DNA of 64,000 bases from Luteitalea sp. TBR-22 (lineage in GTDB: Bacteria > Acidobacteriota > Vicinamibacteria > Vicinamibacterales > Vicinamibacteraceae). The notes below the pieces were generated by a model. It searched no databases, had not been told where the DNA came from, and was given only the letters and a program-made list of their open reading frames with translations. Location of the stretch: contig NZ_AP024452.1 in assembly GCF_016865485.1 (NCBI RefSeq), positions 4,920,501 to 4,984,500 on the forward strand. The letters are read 5' to 3'. A program made the translations under genes and the position numbers. Of the stretch, positions 6,100 through 16,149 are shown in pieces. The stretch's first letter is position 1; each line of letters opens with the position of its first letter.

Positions 6100-8799
6100 A
6101 TGGTACAGACACCTTATTTCCCCTTTGTTCAGGCGACCTCGCGGCGCCATCGGGCCGCCTTCCACGTCCTCTCGGTCCTCATCGTCGGCATATCGACACT
6201 GGTCGGCAGCGAGGTGGGCGCACAAGTGGCGAACACTGACGGCGGTTCGGCAGCCCCGCAGGCATCACAGGCCATCGCGGGCGCGACCCTCCCGAGCATC
6301 ACGGGCGTCGTGCGCGACACCGCCGGGCTGCCGATGCCCGGCGTCGTGGCGCGCGTGCTGACCGAGGGCGGCCAGGGCGTCGGCGAGGCCATCAGCGACG
6401 AGAACGGCGTGTTCCGGATCGACGTGCGTCGGGCCGGCCGCTACCAGGTGCAGGTCACCCTCGAGGGGTTCGAGCCGGTGACCCGCCCCGTGGACGCCTC
6501 GATGGGCGGCATCGTCTCGGTGGACGTCGCCCTCGAGCCGCGGATGTCGGAGATGGTGGTGGTCGCCGCGCGACGCATGGACGAGGCGCTGCAGGCCGCG
6601 CCGATGACCGGGTCGGTGGTCGAGGGCGAGCAGCTCAACGACGCTGGCGCCTTCAACGTCAACCGTCTGCGCGAGCTCGTGCCGACGGTGCAGTTCTTCT
6701 CCACCAATCCCCGCAACTCCTCGGTGAGCATCCGCGGCCTCGGCCTGCCGTTCGGATTGACCAACGACGGCATCGAGCCGGCGGTGGGCATGTACGTCGA
6801 CGGCGTGTTCTTCGCGCGGTCGGCGGCGGCCACGCTCGACCTCGTGGACGTCGAGCGGATCGAGGTGTTGCGAGGTCCGCAGGGCGCCGGTTTCGGCCGC
6901 AACACGACGGCCGGAGCGATCAGCGTGGTCAGTCGTCGTCCGAGCTTCACGCGCGAGTTCGACGCCGAGGTGACCGCCGGGTCGCTGGGCTTCGCGCAGG
7001 TCAAGTCCAGCGTCAACGTCCCGCTCGGCGCCCGGCTGTCGACCCGGTTCGCCTTCTCGGGCACCAGCCGTGACGGCCTGCTCTACAACACGACGACGCG
7101 CAGCGGGCTGAACGAGATGAACAACGTCGGCGGGCGCGGGCAGGTGCTGTACGCGCCGACCGACGGCTTCGCGATGGTGCTGGCCGCCGATCACACGCGC
7201 CAGCGTCCGCAGGGCTTCGCCCAGGTGGTCGCCGGTGTCGCGCCGACGCTGCGTCCGGCCAATCGCCAGTTCCCGCAGATCATCGCCGACCTGAACTACA
7301 CGCCGCCGTCCTACAACGCCTTCGATCGCCTGACCGACGCCGACACGCCGCATCGCTCGAACCAGGACCTCGGCGGCACGTCGCTGACGATGGAGAAGCG
7401 ACTCGGGTCGGCCAAGCTCACTTCGATCACCGCGTGGCGCTACTGGAACTGGGACCCGTCCAACGACCGCGACTTCCTCGGCCTGCCCGTGACGACGGTC
7501 TCGGCCAACCCGTCGAAGCAGCGGCAGTTCACCCAGGAGGTCCGCTACACGACGCCGTTGACGAGCAAGATCGCCTTCTCGGGCGGCGTGTTCGCCTTCC
7601 ACCAGTCGATCGACTCCGACGGCCGCCAGGAGCACGGCTCGGCCGCCGCGCGCTTCCTGCTGCCGCCGACCCAGGCCGCCCTCACGCCCGGCCTGCTCGA
7701 CGGCTACGGTCAGGTCGCCGACATCCAGTCCTCGTCGACGGCGGCCGCGCTCTTCGGCCAGGCCGAATGGTCGGTCACCGACCGGCTCACGCTGATCCCC
7801 GGCATCCGCCTCAATCACGACCGCAAGTCGCTCGACTACGACAGCCAGGTGTACGGCGGCCTGCAGACCACCGATCCGGTGCTGATCGCGCTGCAGCGCT
7901 CGGTGCTCGCTCCCCAGCAGTACGCGGCAGACGTCCGCGACACCAACGTCACCGGGCAGTTCACCGCGCGGTACCTGCTTGCGGGCACGACGCACGTCTT
8001 CGGCACGGTGTCGACGGCCGTCAAGCCGATCGGCCTGAACATGAACGGCGTCCCGGTCGACAGCACCGGCGCGCCGATCGTCAGCGCGGCCACGGTGCTG
8101 CCCGAACGCGTGCGCCACGCGGAGGGCGGCATCAAGACCGAGCCCTGGCGCGGCGTGCGCCTCAACCTCTCGGTGTTCAACACCGACGTGCACGATTTCC
8201 AGGCCAACGTGGTCAATGCCGACGTCGGCGTGCTGCGCGGGTACCTGGCCAACGCCGACCTGGTGCGGGTGCGGGGCGTGGAATTCGACGGCGCCGCCGA
8301 GATCACCAGTGCCGTATCGGTGTTCGGCGCGGCCGCCTGGACCGACGCGCGGTACGCCCGGTTCACCGACGCGCCCGCCCCGCTCGAGGAGACGGGTGGG
8401 CCGCTGGCCAAGGACATCTCGGGCAGCCGCCTGCCCGGCGTGCCCGAGTGGGCGCTCACCTTCGGCGTCGAGGCCCGTCGCGGCGCGACCCTGTTCTCGC
8501 AGTCCGGTGAGTTGTTCGTCGCCGGCGACACCAGCTACCGCACCGAGTTCTCGTCGAGCGCCACGCCGTCCCTCTACCTCAACGTGCCGGCGTACGCGCT
8601 GGCCAACCTGCGGGCGGGCTACCGCTGGGGCAACGGCTGGATGGTCTCGGTGTGGTGCCGCAATGCGTTCGACACCGATTACCTGGAACTGCTCTCGGCG
8701 GCCCCGGGCAACTCGGGACTCTACGTGGGCATGCCGGGCGAGCCCCGCACCTGGGGCGTCACGCTGCGCATGGCCCTCCGCTCGCCGGGGCGTCCATAG
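6100..8799 (+). CDS. TonB-dependent outer-membrane receptor with carboxypeptidase-like N-domain
   Basis: The protein has 899 residues. After a signal region (hydrophobic core about 20-40) comes a CarboxypepD_reg-like beta-sandwich starting SITGVVRDTAGLPMPGV (about 66-148), then a TonB plug (about 150-290; NSSVSIRGLGLPFG, YVDGVFFAR, VERIEVLRGPQGAGFGRN) and a 22-strand type barrel to the end. It resembles the iron-complex/siderophore receptor branch rather than the Oar branch, because of length and the closing GMPGEPRTWGVTL. It would take up a substrate through the outer membrane with TonB-ExbBD energy. GAAGGG 5 nt before the ATG supports the start. It shares its upstream region with a sigma-54 activator and is followed after 37 nt by a chromate-type transporter, possibly co-transcribed. 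Confidence 0.93.
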   Translation: MVQTPYFPFVQATSRRHRAAFHVLSVLIVGISTLVGSEVGAQVANTDGGSAAPQASQAIAGATLPSITGVVRDTAGLPMPGVVARVLTEGGQGVGEAISDENGVFRIDVRRAGRYQVQVTLEGFEPVTRPVDASMGGIVSVDVALEPRMSEMVVVAARRMDEALQAAPMTGSVVEGEQLNDAGAFNVNRLRELVPTVQFFSTNPRNSSVSIRGLGLPFGLTNDGIEPAVGMYVDGVFFARSAAATLDLVDVERIEVLRGPQGAGFGRNTTAGAISVVSRRPSFTREFDAEVTAGSLGFAQVKSSVNVPLGARLSTRFAFSGTSRDGLLYNTTTRSGLNEMNNVGGRGQVLYAPTDGFAMVLAADHTRQRPQGFAQVVAGVAPTLRPANRQFPQIIADLNYTPPSYNAFDRLTDADTPHRSNQDLGGTSLTMEKRLGSAKLTSITAWRYWNWDPSNDRDFLGLPVTTVSANPSKQRQFTQEVRYTTPLTSKIAFSGGVFAFHQSIDSDGRQEHGSAAARFLLPPTQAALTPGLLDGYGQVADIQSSSTAAALFGQAEWSVTDRLTLIPGIRLNHDRKSLDYDSQVYGGLQTTDPVLIALQRSVLAPQQYAADVRDTNVTGQFTARYLLAGTTHVFGTVSTAVKPIGLNMNGVPVDSTGAPIVSAATVLPERVRHAEGGIKTEPWRGVRLNLSVFNTDVHDFQANVVNADVGVLRGYLANADLVRVRGVEFDGAAEITSAVSVFGAAAWTDARYARFTDAPAPLEETGGPLAKDISGSRLPGVPEWALTFGVEARRGATLFSQSGELFVAGDTSYRTEFSSSATPSLYLNVPAYALANLRAGYRWGNGWMVSVWCRNAFDTDYLELLSAAPGNSGLYVGMPGEPRTWGVTLRMALRSPGRP

Positions 8800-8836
8800 G
8801 GCGCTCGCCTGACGAGTCACCACGAGGCATCCTGAC

Positions 8837-10033
8837 ATGCAGGCACACACGTCCCCGGCCACGCCCGCGACCGCTGACGCGATCCACGTCCCGGCGTGGC
8901 AGTTCTACCTGTACTTCCTCCGGCTCGGCGCCACCGGCTTCGGCGGCCCGATCGCCCTTGCGGGCTTCATGCAGCGGGATCTGGTGGAGCAGAAGCGCTG
9001 GATCTCGCGCGAGGACTACACCGACGGCCTGGCGCTCGCGCAGCTGGCGCCCGGCCCGCTGGCCGCGCAGTTGGCCATCTACCTCGGCTACGTGCGCGGC
9101 GGCAGGGTCGGCGCGACCATCGTCGCGGCGTGCTTCATCCTGCCGTCCTTCCTGATGGTCTGGGCCCTGTCGGTCGCCTACGTCAGGTTCGGCGGCCTCC
9201 CGTGGATGCAGGCGCTGTTCTACGGCATCGGCGCCGTGGTGATCGGCGTGATCGCACGGTCGGCCCAGAAGCTGACCGCGCTGACGCTGGGACGCAGCCC
9301 GCTGCTCTGGGCGATCTTCGGGGTGATGGCAATCACCACGGCATGGACGGAGCGGGAGATCGCCTGGATGTTCATCGCGGCAGGCGTCCTCACCACGCTG
9401 ATCGCGACCTGGCGCATGGCCCGGGAGGAGCGGCAGTTGGACGCCTCGGGCGCCGGCCTGTTCGCGCTCGCGTCGGCTCCCCTGGCCACGGCTGCCGTGC
9501 CCCCGACCCTCACCACGGTGTTCTGGGTGTTCGTCAAGGCCGGCGCGTTCGTGTTCGGCAGCGGCCTGGCGATCGTCCCCTTCCTGTACGGCGAGATCGT
9601 GCAGGTGCAGGGCTGGCTGACCGATCGGCAGTTCCTCGACGCGGTGGCGGTGGCGATGATCACGCCCGGCCCCGTGGTGATCACGGTGGCCTTCATCGGC
9701 TACCTCGCGGCCGGCACGTGGGGCATGACCGCGGCGGCGGTGGGCGTCTTCCTGCCGGTGTACGTGTTCGTGGTGCTCCCTGCGCCCTACTTCCGGAAGC
9801 ACCGGTCACAGCCGCAGATCAAGGGCTTCGTCGACGGCGTGTCGGCTGCGGCCACCGGGGCGATCGCCGGCGCCGCCTGGGTGCTCGCGACACGGGCGCT
9901 GGTCGACGCGTGGACCGTGCTGCTCGCGGTGACCGCCTTCGTCGTGCTGTGGCGCTGGAAGGTCTCCGAGTTGTGGCTCATCGCCGGTGGCGCGCTGGTC
10001 GGCCTGCTCGTGGCAGGTGCCGCGCGGTCCTGA
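8837..10033 (+). CDS. chrA: Chromate transporter family (CHR) permease, two-domain form
   Basis: This 398-residue membrane protein shows the duplicated CHR layout. The first half carries FLRLGATGFGGPIALAGFM, then GLALAQLAPGPLAAQLAIYLG; the second half repeats it with FVKAGAFVFGSGLAIVPFL and AVAVAMITPGPVVITVAFIG. About 10-12 membrane segments are visible. Family members export chromate, which enters through sulfate systems; many are of unproven specificity. It starts 37 nt after the TonB receptor on the same strand, with GAGG upstream of the ATG, so the two may be co-transcribed, although a functional link is not obvious. Confidence 0.93.
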   Translation: MQAHTSPATPATADAIHVPAWQFYLYFLRLGATGFGGPIALAGFMQRDLVEQKRWISREDYTDGLALAQLAPGPLAAQLAIYLGYVRGGRVGATIVAACFILPSFLMVWALSVAYVRFGGLPWMQALFYGIGAVVIGVIARSAQKLTALTLGRSPLLWAIFGVMAITTAWTEREIAWMFIAAGVLTTLIATWRMAREERQLDASGAGLFALASAPLATAAVPPTLTTVFWVFVKAGAFVFGSGLAIVPFLYGEIVQVQGWLTDRQFLDAVAVAMITPGPVVITVAFIGYLAAGTWGMTAAAVGVFLPVYVFVVLPAPYFRKHRSQPQIKGFVDGVSAAATGAIAGAAWVLATRALVDAWTVLLAVTAFVVLWRWKVSELWLIAGGALVGLLVAGAARS

Positions 10034-10053
10034 GGCGCGTCGCGCCAGCCCCC

Positions 10054-11901
10054 TCAGCCTTCGTCGAAGCCCAGCACGCGCAGCAATCGCAGCGCGTTGC
10101 CGGCATGTGCCGGTCCCGGTCGCAGACGGTAGTCGAAGGTCATCGTCACCGCGTCGCCCTCGCCGTGCAGCGTCTCCTGCAGGTGCACGCTCTCGGCGCG
10201 GGCGGTGAACGCAGGATCGGCGGCCAGTTCCAGGTCGTGCGTGGTCACCACCCCGACGGCCTGGCACCCCAGCAGATGCTCGACGACCGTGCGGACGGCC
10301 ACCTGGCGCTCGCCGCTGTTGGTGCCCTGCAACACCTCGTCGAGCAGGTAGCAGACCCGGCGCGAGGCCCGGGCCTCGCGCGCCGCCGTCACGATGCCCT
10401 TCAGGCGCACCAGCGACGCCATGAAGAGCGAGAGCCCGAGTTCCAGCGAATCAGAGATGCGCATGCTCGTGTGCAGCGCGAGAGGCGGCAACGAGAGCCG
10501 CGAGGCACACACCGGGCCACCGGCATGCGCGAGCACCACGTTCACGCCGATCGCCCGCAGCAACGTGCTCTTGCCCGACATGTTGGAACCGGTCACGAGC
10601 AGGAAGCGGCCCGTCGGGCCGACGGTGACGTCGTTGGTCACGCGGACGGCGTCGGCCAGCAGGGGATGCCCGAGGCCCTCGGCCGACAACCGGTCGTGCG
10701 CCGCCGAGAGGTCGGGGAACGTCCACGAGGCGTGGTCGAACGCCAGTGAGGCGAGGCCGCCCAACGCCTCGACGCGGCCCACCGCCTCGAGCCACTTGCG
10801 CACGCCGCCGCCGTGACGGCGCCGCCAGCGCTCGATGGCCCACCACACGTGCAGGTCCCAGAGGGTCAGGGTCTGCAGCGGCGCGAACAGCCAGGCGGAG
10901 TGCCGCACGTCGGAGAGCGCGACCAGTTGCTCCAGCGCCCGCAGCGCCGGCGGAGCGGAGGACAGATCCCGTTGCGCCGCCTGCAGCAGCGGCGCCGCGA
11001 ACGTCCGCGACTGCACGTGGTCGATCGCGGTCGCCCAGGGCCGCAGGCCGTGCTCGCCGGCCGCGCCGCCGATCGCGTGCTCGATCGGCTCGTGCACCCA
11101 CCAGCGCAACACCCACCCGAGCAGGCCCGTGAGCAGCCACCAGGATCCCGTCACCACGCCGACCAGCGTGCCGACCGCCCCGGCGAGCGTGCACGCCGTC
11201 AACACGACGGCCACGAGCGGCACCCAGGCCCGTCCGGCCACGCCGTCGGGTTGCTCGGCCCACCGCACCGCGTGCGGCAGGCTTCGCGCGTCGTCGCCGG
11301 GCACGTCCGGGAGCGCCCGGGCGAGCGCCGTGAGGTGCTGCCGGACGTCGAGCAGGGGCGCCAGTTCCTGCACGGCCGCCTGCCGCGCGGCAATCACCTC
11401 GACAGGGTCGTCGGCGCCGTGCAGGAGCCATCCGGCCAGCGCCTGCCGGCCGGTCGGAGTGCGCACGGGGCCGAGTACCTGCGCGACCGAGGCATGCCCG
11501 AACACGTCGAGATCGACGGCGAACGGATGCTCGTCGGGGATGGTCGGCGTCCACGCGGCGGGCAGGTCACTCCAACGCCGCGCGAGTCGCGCGAGCGCGT
11601 CGCGATTGAGCGCAGCCATCGCCTGCGCGGCGTCCCGACGACGCTCGACACGATCGTGCCGCACGACCAGCCACGCGAAGGCGACGACACCAGCAGTGAG
11701 CAGGGCCGCCCACGCGGGCGCGCCGGACCGCACCATGCCGACGATCGCCGCCACGACGATCGCCGCGACCAGCAGTCGCAGCCGCGAGTACACCCGCGAG
11801 CGCGCGTCCTCCTGCGCCGCGACCGCGCCGAACTGCCTGAGCCTGGTCTCGTACGCCTCGGCTGGTGAGGTGAACGACGGGGACGCGGAGGCGAGAGGCA
11901 C
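10054..11901 (-). CDS. Membrane-anchored MutS-like ATPase
   Basis: This 615-residue protein has two hydrophobic hairpins (about 42-80 and 226-268) within a region related to the MutS core/lever domains, and a C-terminal MutS ABC-type ATPase: Walker A TGSNMSGKST (437-446), Walker B VCYLLDEV (516-523) and the H-loop TTHD (H555). The N-terminal mismatch-recognition domains of MutS are absent. Such membrane MutS-like proteins are common in Acidobacteriota and Bacteroidota; their role is unknown and may not be mismatch repair. The start is a GTG only 8 nt past the stop of the S8 protease upstream, so it is probably in the same transcript. There are four likely membrane segments, with the ATPase facing the cytosol. 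Confidence 0.88.
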   Translation of the reverse strand: MPLASASPSFTSPAEAYETRLRQFGAVAAQEDARSRVYSRLRLLVAAIVVAAIVGMVRSGAPAWAALLTAGVVAFAWLVVRHDRVERRRDAAQAMAALNRDALARLARRWSDLPAAWTPTIPDEHPFAVDLDVFGHASVAQVLGPVRTPTGRQALAGWLLHGADDPVEVIAARQAAVQELAPLLDVRQHLTALARALPDVPGDDARSLPHAVRWAEQPDGVAGRAWVPLVAVVLTACTLAGAVGTLVGVVTGSWWLLTGLLGWVLRWWVHEPIEHAIGGAAGEHGLRPWATAIDHVQSRTFAAPLLQAAQRDLSSAPPALRALEQLVALSDVRHSAWLFAPLQTLTLWDLHVWWAIERWRRRHGGGVRKWLEAVGRVEALGGLASLAFDHASWTFPDLSAAHDRLSAEGLGHPLLADAVRVTNDVTVGPTGRFLLVTGSNMSGKSTLLRAIGVNVVLAHAGGPVCASRLSLPPLALHTSMRISDSLELGLSLFMASLVRLKGIVTAAREARASRRVCYLLDEVLQGTNSGERQVAVRTVVEHLLGCQAVGVVTTHDLELAADPAFTARAESVHLQETLHGEGDAVTMTFDYRLRPGPAHAGNALRLLRVLGFDEG

Positions 11902-11909
11902 ACCCCACG

Positions 11910-14900
11910 TTACCGCAGCCGCGTCGCCAGGGCATTGGTGCCAGCCGCCCAGTGCACGCTATCGGCGTCGCCATACATGGCGCGCTCGACGACGATCGAG
12001 GGCAGCGGATCGCCGTCCAGCAGGCCGAGCGCCTCGACGATGACGCCGAAGCGGGTGTCGCGCACGACGTCGGCGAACTCGGACTGGATGGCGACACTGG
12101 TGCGCGACGACGGCGCGAGCGCAACGACCCGATCGTGGGTCGTGCCGTCCTCGAGCACGACGGTCACGCGCGCCCGTCCCGGCGTCGTCGACGTGTTGGC
12201 GATGAGCACGTAGGTCTCGACCTCGGCGGGGCCGCCGGCCTCACCCTCGGCCAGCGCCCACGCGGTGCCCGCTTGCGTGGCGCCAGCCGAGGCGTGCGCC
12301 TCGTACCATGACGAGCCGTCGCCCGGCCACCACATCGCCCGCTCGACGACCAGCGGCACGCCGTTCAGCGACTCGACCGTCGTCGACACCGCCGCATCGG
12401 CGAGCGGCAGGCCGACCGTGCCCGCGAAGCGCTCCTGATCGACCCAGATGGTGGAACGCGAGGTGGCCGGCGCGATGAAGGAGCGCTGCAGCGTCTGGCC
12501 GGTCTCGAGCAGGTACGTCAGGCGCACGTCGGCGGCGACGTCACTCGGGTTGGCCACCAGCACGAACATGTCGAAGTAGGCGCCGGTCCGTCCCTCCGCC
12601 AGGAACCAGCGAGGCGTGGGCGCAGCCACGCCCATCACCTCATGACCGGCGTCGAACACGTGGGCCCGCGTGGAGCGGTACATCGCCCGCTCCGCGATGA
12701 AGGGTGCGCCGTCGACCGATTCGAGTACGGCGCTGAACTCGTCGGAGGCGAGCGCGCGCCCGAGCCCGGCGAAGTCCTCGACGTTGGCCCAGACGGTGGT
12801 CCGCGATCGCGGCGCGAGGTCGTACGTCTTCTCCAGCGGCGGGCCAGCCGCGCGCAGGAAGCGGGCCTGCACCGTGATGGTGTCGTCGCCGGGATTCTGC
12901 AACAGGTAGAAGAGCGAGAACCCGCTGTGGGTCGCACCCTCCGCGAAGTACCACCGCGACGACGCGTCAGCCGCCGCCGTCTCGGCGTGGGCACCGTAGC
13001 CGGCGCCATCCCACGTCATCGTCCGATCGACCACGATGGGCACGGACGCAGTGACCACCGTCGAGAACTCGGCCTGGTCGAGGCCGTCGGCGTCGCGCGG
13101 CCACACCGTGCGGCGTGCGTGCGCCGGCAGCGGCACGGTCTGCTCGACGACCGACCTCCCGGCGCGCAGGTACTGCAGCGAGGCAATCGTGTCGGTGTCG
13201 CCAGGGTTGAGCAACGCCAGGCGCGTGTCGAAGAAGCTGGACGTCGCGCCCTCGGCCAGGTAGCGCGTGTACGTCGACGGCGCGGCCGCCGGCACGAAGA
13301 CCACCGTCGCCGTGCGCACGCCGTCGGCATGGGCCTGCGTGACCATCACGGTGGCCGAGCCGGAGGGCAGTGGCGACGGCACCCCCATGACGGCCAGGCC
13401 GGCGCCATCGCTGCTCGCCGGCAGTGCGGCGATCGACACTCGGGCGTCGCCCTGCCCCTGCAGCGGACTCACGGTAATCCACGCCGCGTCGGTCCACGCG
13501 CGCCATGCGGGCAGTGCCGCCGGCACGTCGAGCGTCAGCTCGTGGACCCCGCCGGCCGCAGGTGCGATCCACGCGTCCTCGGCGGTCCTCGCCGTGGGCG
13601 GGTGCGGGGCCTGCGAGACCGCAATCGCCCGACCGGCGACAGTGAGGGTCGCGCTGCGCGCGTCGGAGCCACCGTGCGGTGCCACCGTCACCGACACCGC
13701 GCCAGTGCCGACGCCCGAGGCAGGGGTCACCGAGATCCAGGGCGCCGGGCTGGTGGCCGTCCACGGCGCATCGACGATGGTCGACGTGACGATCACGCTG
13801 TGGCTGCCGCCTTGCGCGGGCTCGCTGATGGCGCCGGGCGACACCGAGAAGGTGGCGATGGCGCCATCCTGCGACACGGTGACCACGTGCCCGCCGATCA
13901 GCAGTTGCCCCGTCCTGGGCGACACCGACGGGTTCGCCGCGACGGTGATCGCCGCGTGGCCGCTGCCGGTGCCGCTGGTGGGACTCACGGTGGCCCATCC
14001 GACGTCGCTCGAGGCCGTCCACGCCACGCTCGGCGGGGTGACGCTTGCCGAGAGCGACACCACGCCGCCGGCCGCCGGCAAGGCCGCCGACGCGGGGCTG
14101 AGCGAGATCGAGTAGCCATCCTGCGTCACCGACACGGTGCGGCCCGCGATTGTCGCCGTCGCCGTGCGTGGCTGGGCCGACGATGCGTGCACCGAAGCGG
14201 TGAGGGTGACCGAGCCGTTGCCGGTGCCGCTCGACGCACTGGCCGTGAGCCATGGCTGGCTCGTGGTCGCCGTCCAGGGCGCGTCGGCAAGCGAACTGGT
14301 CACCGTGACCAGGTGCGTCCCGCCCGCCGCCGCGGGCATCCACGCCGATGACGACAGGGTGAACGTGGCGGTGCTGCCGGCCTGCGTGACGGTGACCTGG
14401 TGGCCGGCAACGGTGGCCGTGGCGGTGCGCGAGAGCGCGGAGGCAGCGTTGGCCGACGCGGTCAGCGTGACGGTGGCGCTGCCCACGCCGCTGGCCGGCG
14501 ACACGCCGAGCCACGACGCGTTCGACGATGCGCTCCACGTGGCGCCGTCGGCGGCGCTGGTGAGCGCGACGCTCTCGGTCCCGCCGGCGGGAGCTGCGCT
14601 CCAGCTCGCCGGTGTGACCGTGAAGGCCGCCATCGCCTCCGCAGCAAGAGCGATGCGGATCCGGGGGAACGAGACCCCGGTGCCCGAGTCGAAGATCGAC
14701 AGTCCCGTGGACCTGAGCGCCGTGAGGACGGCGGTGACCGACGCCGTGGGCAGGCGCTGCTTCAGCAGGGCCCAGGCCCCGGCCACGTGGGGCGTTGCCA
14801 TCGACGTCCCGCTCCGGGCGGCCGTGCCGCCACCGGGGACCGGCGCGACGATGCCCACGCCTGGGGCGAACAGCTGCATGCCGCTCGCCGTGTTGCCGAA

Positions 14901-15950
14901 GCTGGCCACCGCGTCGGCGTCGTCGGTGGCGCCGACGCTCACCGCGTTGGAGAGGCAGCCCGGGAACTCGAGGCCGTTGGTGGTGGCGCCGGAGTTGCCG
15001 GCGGCGACGACCGGGGCGATGCCGGCCGCCCTCAAAGCGGCGAACGCCGCGTACATCGAGGAGGAGGTGGCATCGCAGGGCGTCGGCAGGCCCGACCCGC
15101 TGCCGATGCTCAGGTTGAGGGCGGCGATGCCCATCGTGTCGGCGAGCGTCAGCACGTGGTCGATCGCGAGGAGGATGTCGCTGTAGTACGCCAGCGCGTC
15201 CTTCGAGAAGACCTGCACCGCGACGATCGGCGCGTCGGGGGCGACGCCGGAGTTGCCCGCCGCGATGCCGGCCACGTGCGTGCCGTGCGTGCAGGTGGCG
15301 CACGGCGCGGCGGCGCCGAGGCCGACCTGCGAGGTGGCGCCGTTGGGACACTGGCTGTTGGCCACCACCGTGGCGCCGGAAAAGCAGGCCTCCTGCACCA
15401 CCCGGCCACCGAATGCCGGATGCGACGCCTCCACGCCATCGTCGAGCACGGCAACCGCCCAGCCAGTGCCCCGGTAGCCCTCGCTCCACAACTGGTCGGC
15501 CTGCACGAGCGGCACGCTCTCGGTCAGTCGGGATGCGGCGGCGAAGTCCTCCTCGAGGGTGGCGACGTCGGGATCGGCCACCAGCGCGTCGAGGCCGTCG
15601 AGGTCGACGGTCACGACGAGCACCGGCAGCGTGGTGGCGGCGCGAACGCTCCGCCCGCGGCTGCCGATACGCGCCAGGACGGCATTCCGGGCGCGACCGA
15701 CGGCGGGCCGCAACGAGGACCGCGAGGTCGCAGCGGTGACGCCGGCAGGGAGACGCATCCCCACGAGCAGCCGCACGGAAGTGCCCAGCACGACGCGGGC
15801 CCGCAGTTGCCCGAGGCGGGCCCCACTGGCCCCATCAGCCGGCTGCCCGCTGGCAAGACGAATGGCCGGCGCCTGCGCTGACGCCGGTGCAGCCCCCGCG
15901 ACTACGAGCAGGGCGAGCGTAAGGGCACGGAGCAGGCGGGCGCGGCGCAT
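11910..15950 (-). CDS. Giant secreted subtilisin-like (S8) protease with BACON-like and FAEG repeats
   Basis: The protein has 1346 residues. A signal peptide (1-25, ending PASAQA) and an I9-like propeptide (about 50-140) precede an S8 catalytic domain with D170 (VAVLDDGV), H222 (HGTHVAGIAAG), oxyanion N319 (VVAAGNSG) and S383 (SGTSMATPHVAGA). Five BACON-like beta repeats follow (about 445-525, 527-611, 613-695, 698-781, 785-871), recognisable by W-x-A/T-x-S and SxxSGxGxGxxxVTxxA. The last 450 residues are four repeats opening YLAEG (897), YFAEG (1001), WFLAEG (1115) and ALAEG (1232), ending WAAGTNALATRLR. The same module ends the protein at 60409-62325. It is probably secreted or surface-bound, cutting or binding extracellular material. 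A MutS-like gene follows after 8 nt. Confidence 0.93.
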   Translation of the reverse strand: MRRARLLRALTLALLVVAGAAPASAQAPAIRLASGQPADGASGARLGQLRARVVLGTSVRLLVGMRLPAGVTAATSRSSLRPAVGRARNAVLARIGSRGRSVRAATTLPVLVVTVDLDGLDALVADPDVATLEEDFAAASRLTESVPLVQADQLWSEGYRGTGWAVAVLDDGVEASHPAFGGRVVQEACFSGATVVANSQCPNGATSQVGLGAAAPCATCTHGTHVAGIAAGNSGVAPDAPIVAVQVFSKDALAYYSDILLAIDHVLTLADTMGIAALNLSIGSGSGLPTPCDATSSSMYAAFAALRAAGIAPVVAAGNSGATTNGLEFPGCLSNAVSVGATDDADAVASFGNTASGMQLFAPGVGIVAPVPGGGTAARSGTSMATPHVAGAWALLKQRLPTASVTAVLTALRSTGLSIFDSGTGVSFPRIRIALAAEAMAAFTVTPASWSAAPAGGTESVALTSAADGATWSASSNASWLGVSPASGVGSATVTLTASANAASALSRTATATVAGHQVTVTQAGSTATFTLSSSAWMPAAAGGTHLVTVTSSLADAPWTATTSQPWLTASASSGTGNGSVTLTASVHASSAQPRTATATIAGRTVSVTQDGYSISLSPASAALPAAGGVVSLSASVTPPSVAWTASSDVGWATVSPTSGTGSGHAAITVAANPSVSPRTGQLLIGGHVVTVSQDGAIATFSVSPGAISEPAQGGSHSVIVTSTIVDAPWTATSPAPWISVTPASGVGTGAVSVTVAPHGGSDARSATLTVAGRAIAVSQAPHPPTARTAEDAWIAPAAGGVHELTLDVPAALPAWRAWTDAAWITVSPLQGQGDARVSIAALPASSDGAGLAVMGVPSPLPSGSATVMVTQAHADGVRTATVVFVPAAAPSTYTRYLAEGATSSFFDTRLALLNPGDTDTIASLQYLRAGRSVVEQTVPLPAHARRTVWPRDADGLDQAEFSTVVTASVPIVVDRTMTWDGAGYGAHAETAAADASSRWYFAEGATHSGFSLFYLLQNPGDDTITVQARFLRAAGPPLEKTYDLAPRSRTTVWANVEDFAGLGRALASDEFSAVLESVDGAPFIAERAMYRSTRAHVFDAGHEVMGVAAPTPRWFLAEGRTGAYFDMFVLVANPSDVAADVRLTYLLETGQTLQRSFIAPATSRSTIWVDQERFAGTVGLPLADAAVSTTVESLNGVPLVVERAMWWPGDGSSWYEAHASAGATQAGTAWALAEGEAGGPAEVETYVLIANTSTTPGRARVTVVLEDGTTHDRVVALAPSSRTSVAIQSEFADVVRDTRFGVIVEALGLLDGDPLPSIVVERAMYGDADSVHWAAGTNALATRLR

Positions 15951-16061
15951 TCGGGAGCGGTCGGCCGACGGGGAGACACGTCGCCTTACCTCGACAATCG
16001 GCGCGGCGGTGCATTCGCACAGTCGGCGGGCAAGGCCCAGGGCCGTCGAACAAGGTCGGAC

Positions 16062-16107
16062 GCTCCCGATCCCCCGGTCCGCGATCCCCGATCCCCGATC
16101 CGCAGGT
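16062..16107. repeat. 7-bp tandem array upstream of the PQQ dehydrogenase
   Basis: Units read CGATCCC, CCGGTCC, GCGATCC, CCGATCC, CCGATCC, GCAGGTA, holding a 7-bp period. It lies in the divergent region between the S8 protease and the dehydrogenase, ending about 43 nt before the dehydrogenase start. Confidence 0.7.
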
Positions 16108-16149
16108 ACTATCCCCCTCGGGCGACAGCCGCCCCGGGAGAACGCGTCG

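Noticed and set aside
11910-15950. Phage or defence origin of the BACON-like repeats
   Set aside because: BACON-type domains are common in secreted bacterial proteases and glycosidases; no phage genes are nearby.
15559-16149. N-terminal extension of the PQQ dehydrogenase by 197 residues
   Set aside because: It overlaps the divergent protease gene and a repeat array; a ribosome site and signal peptide begin at 16150.
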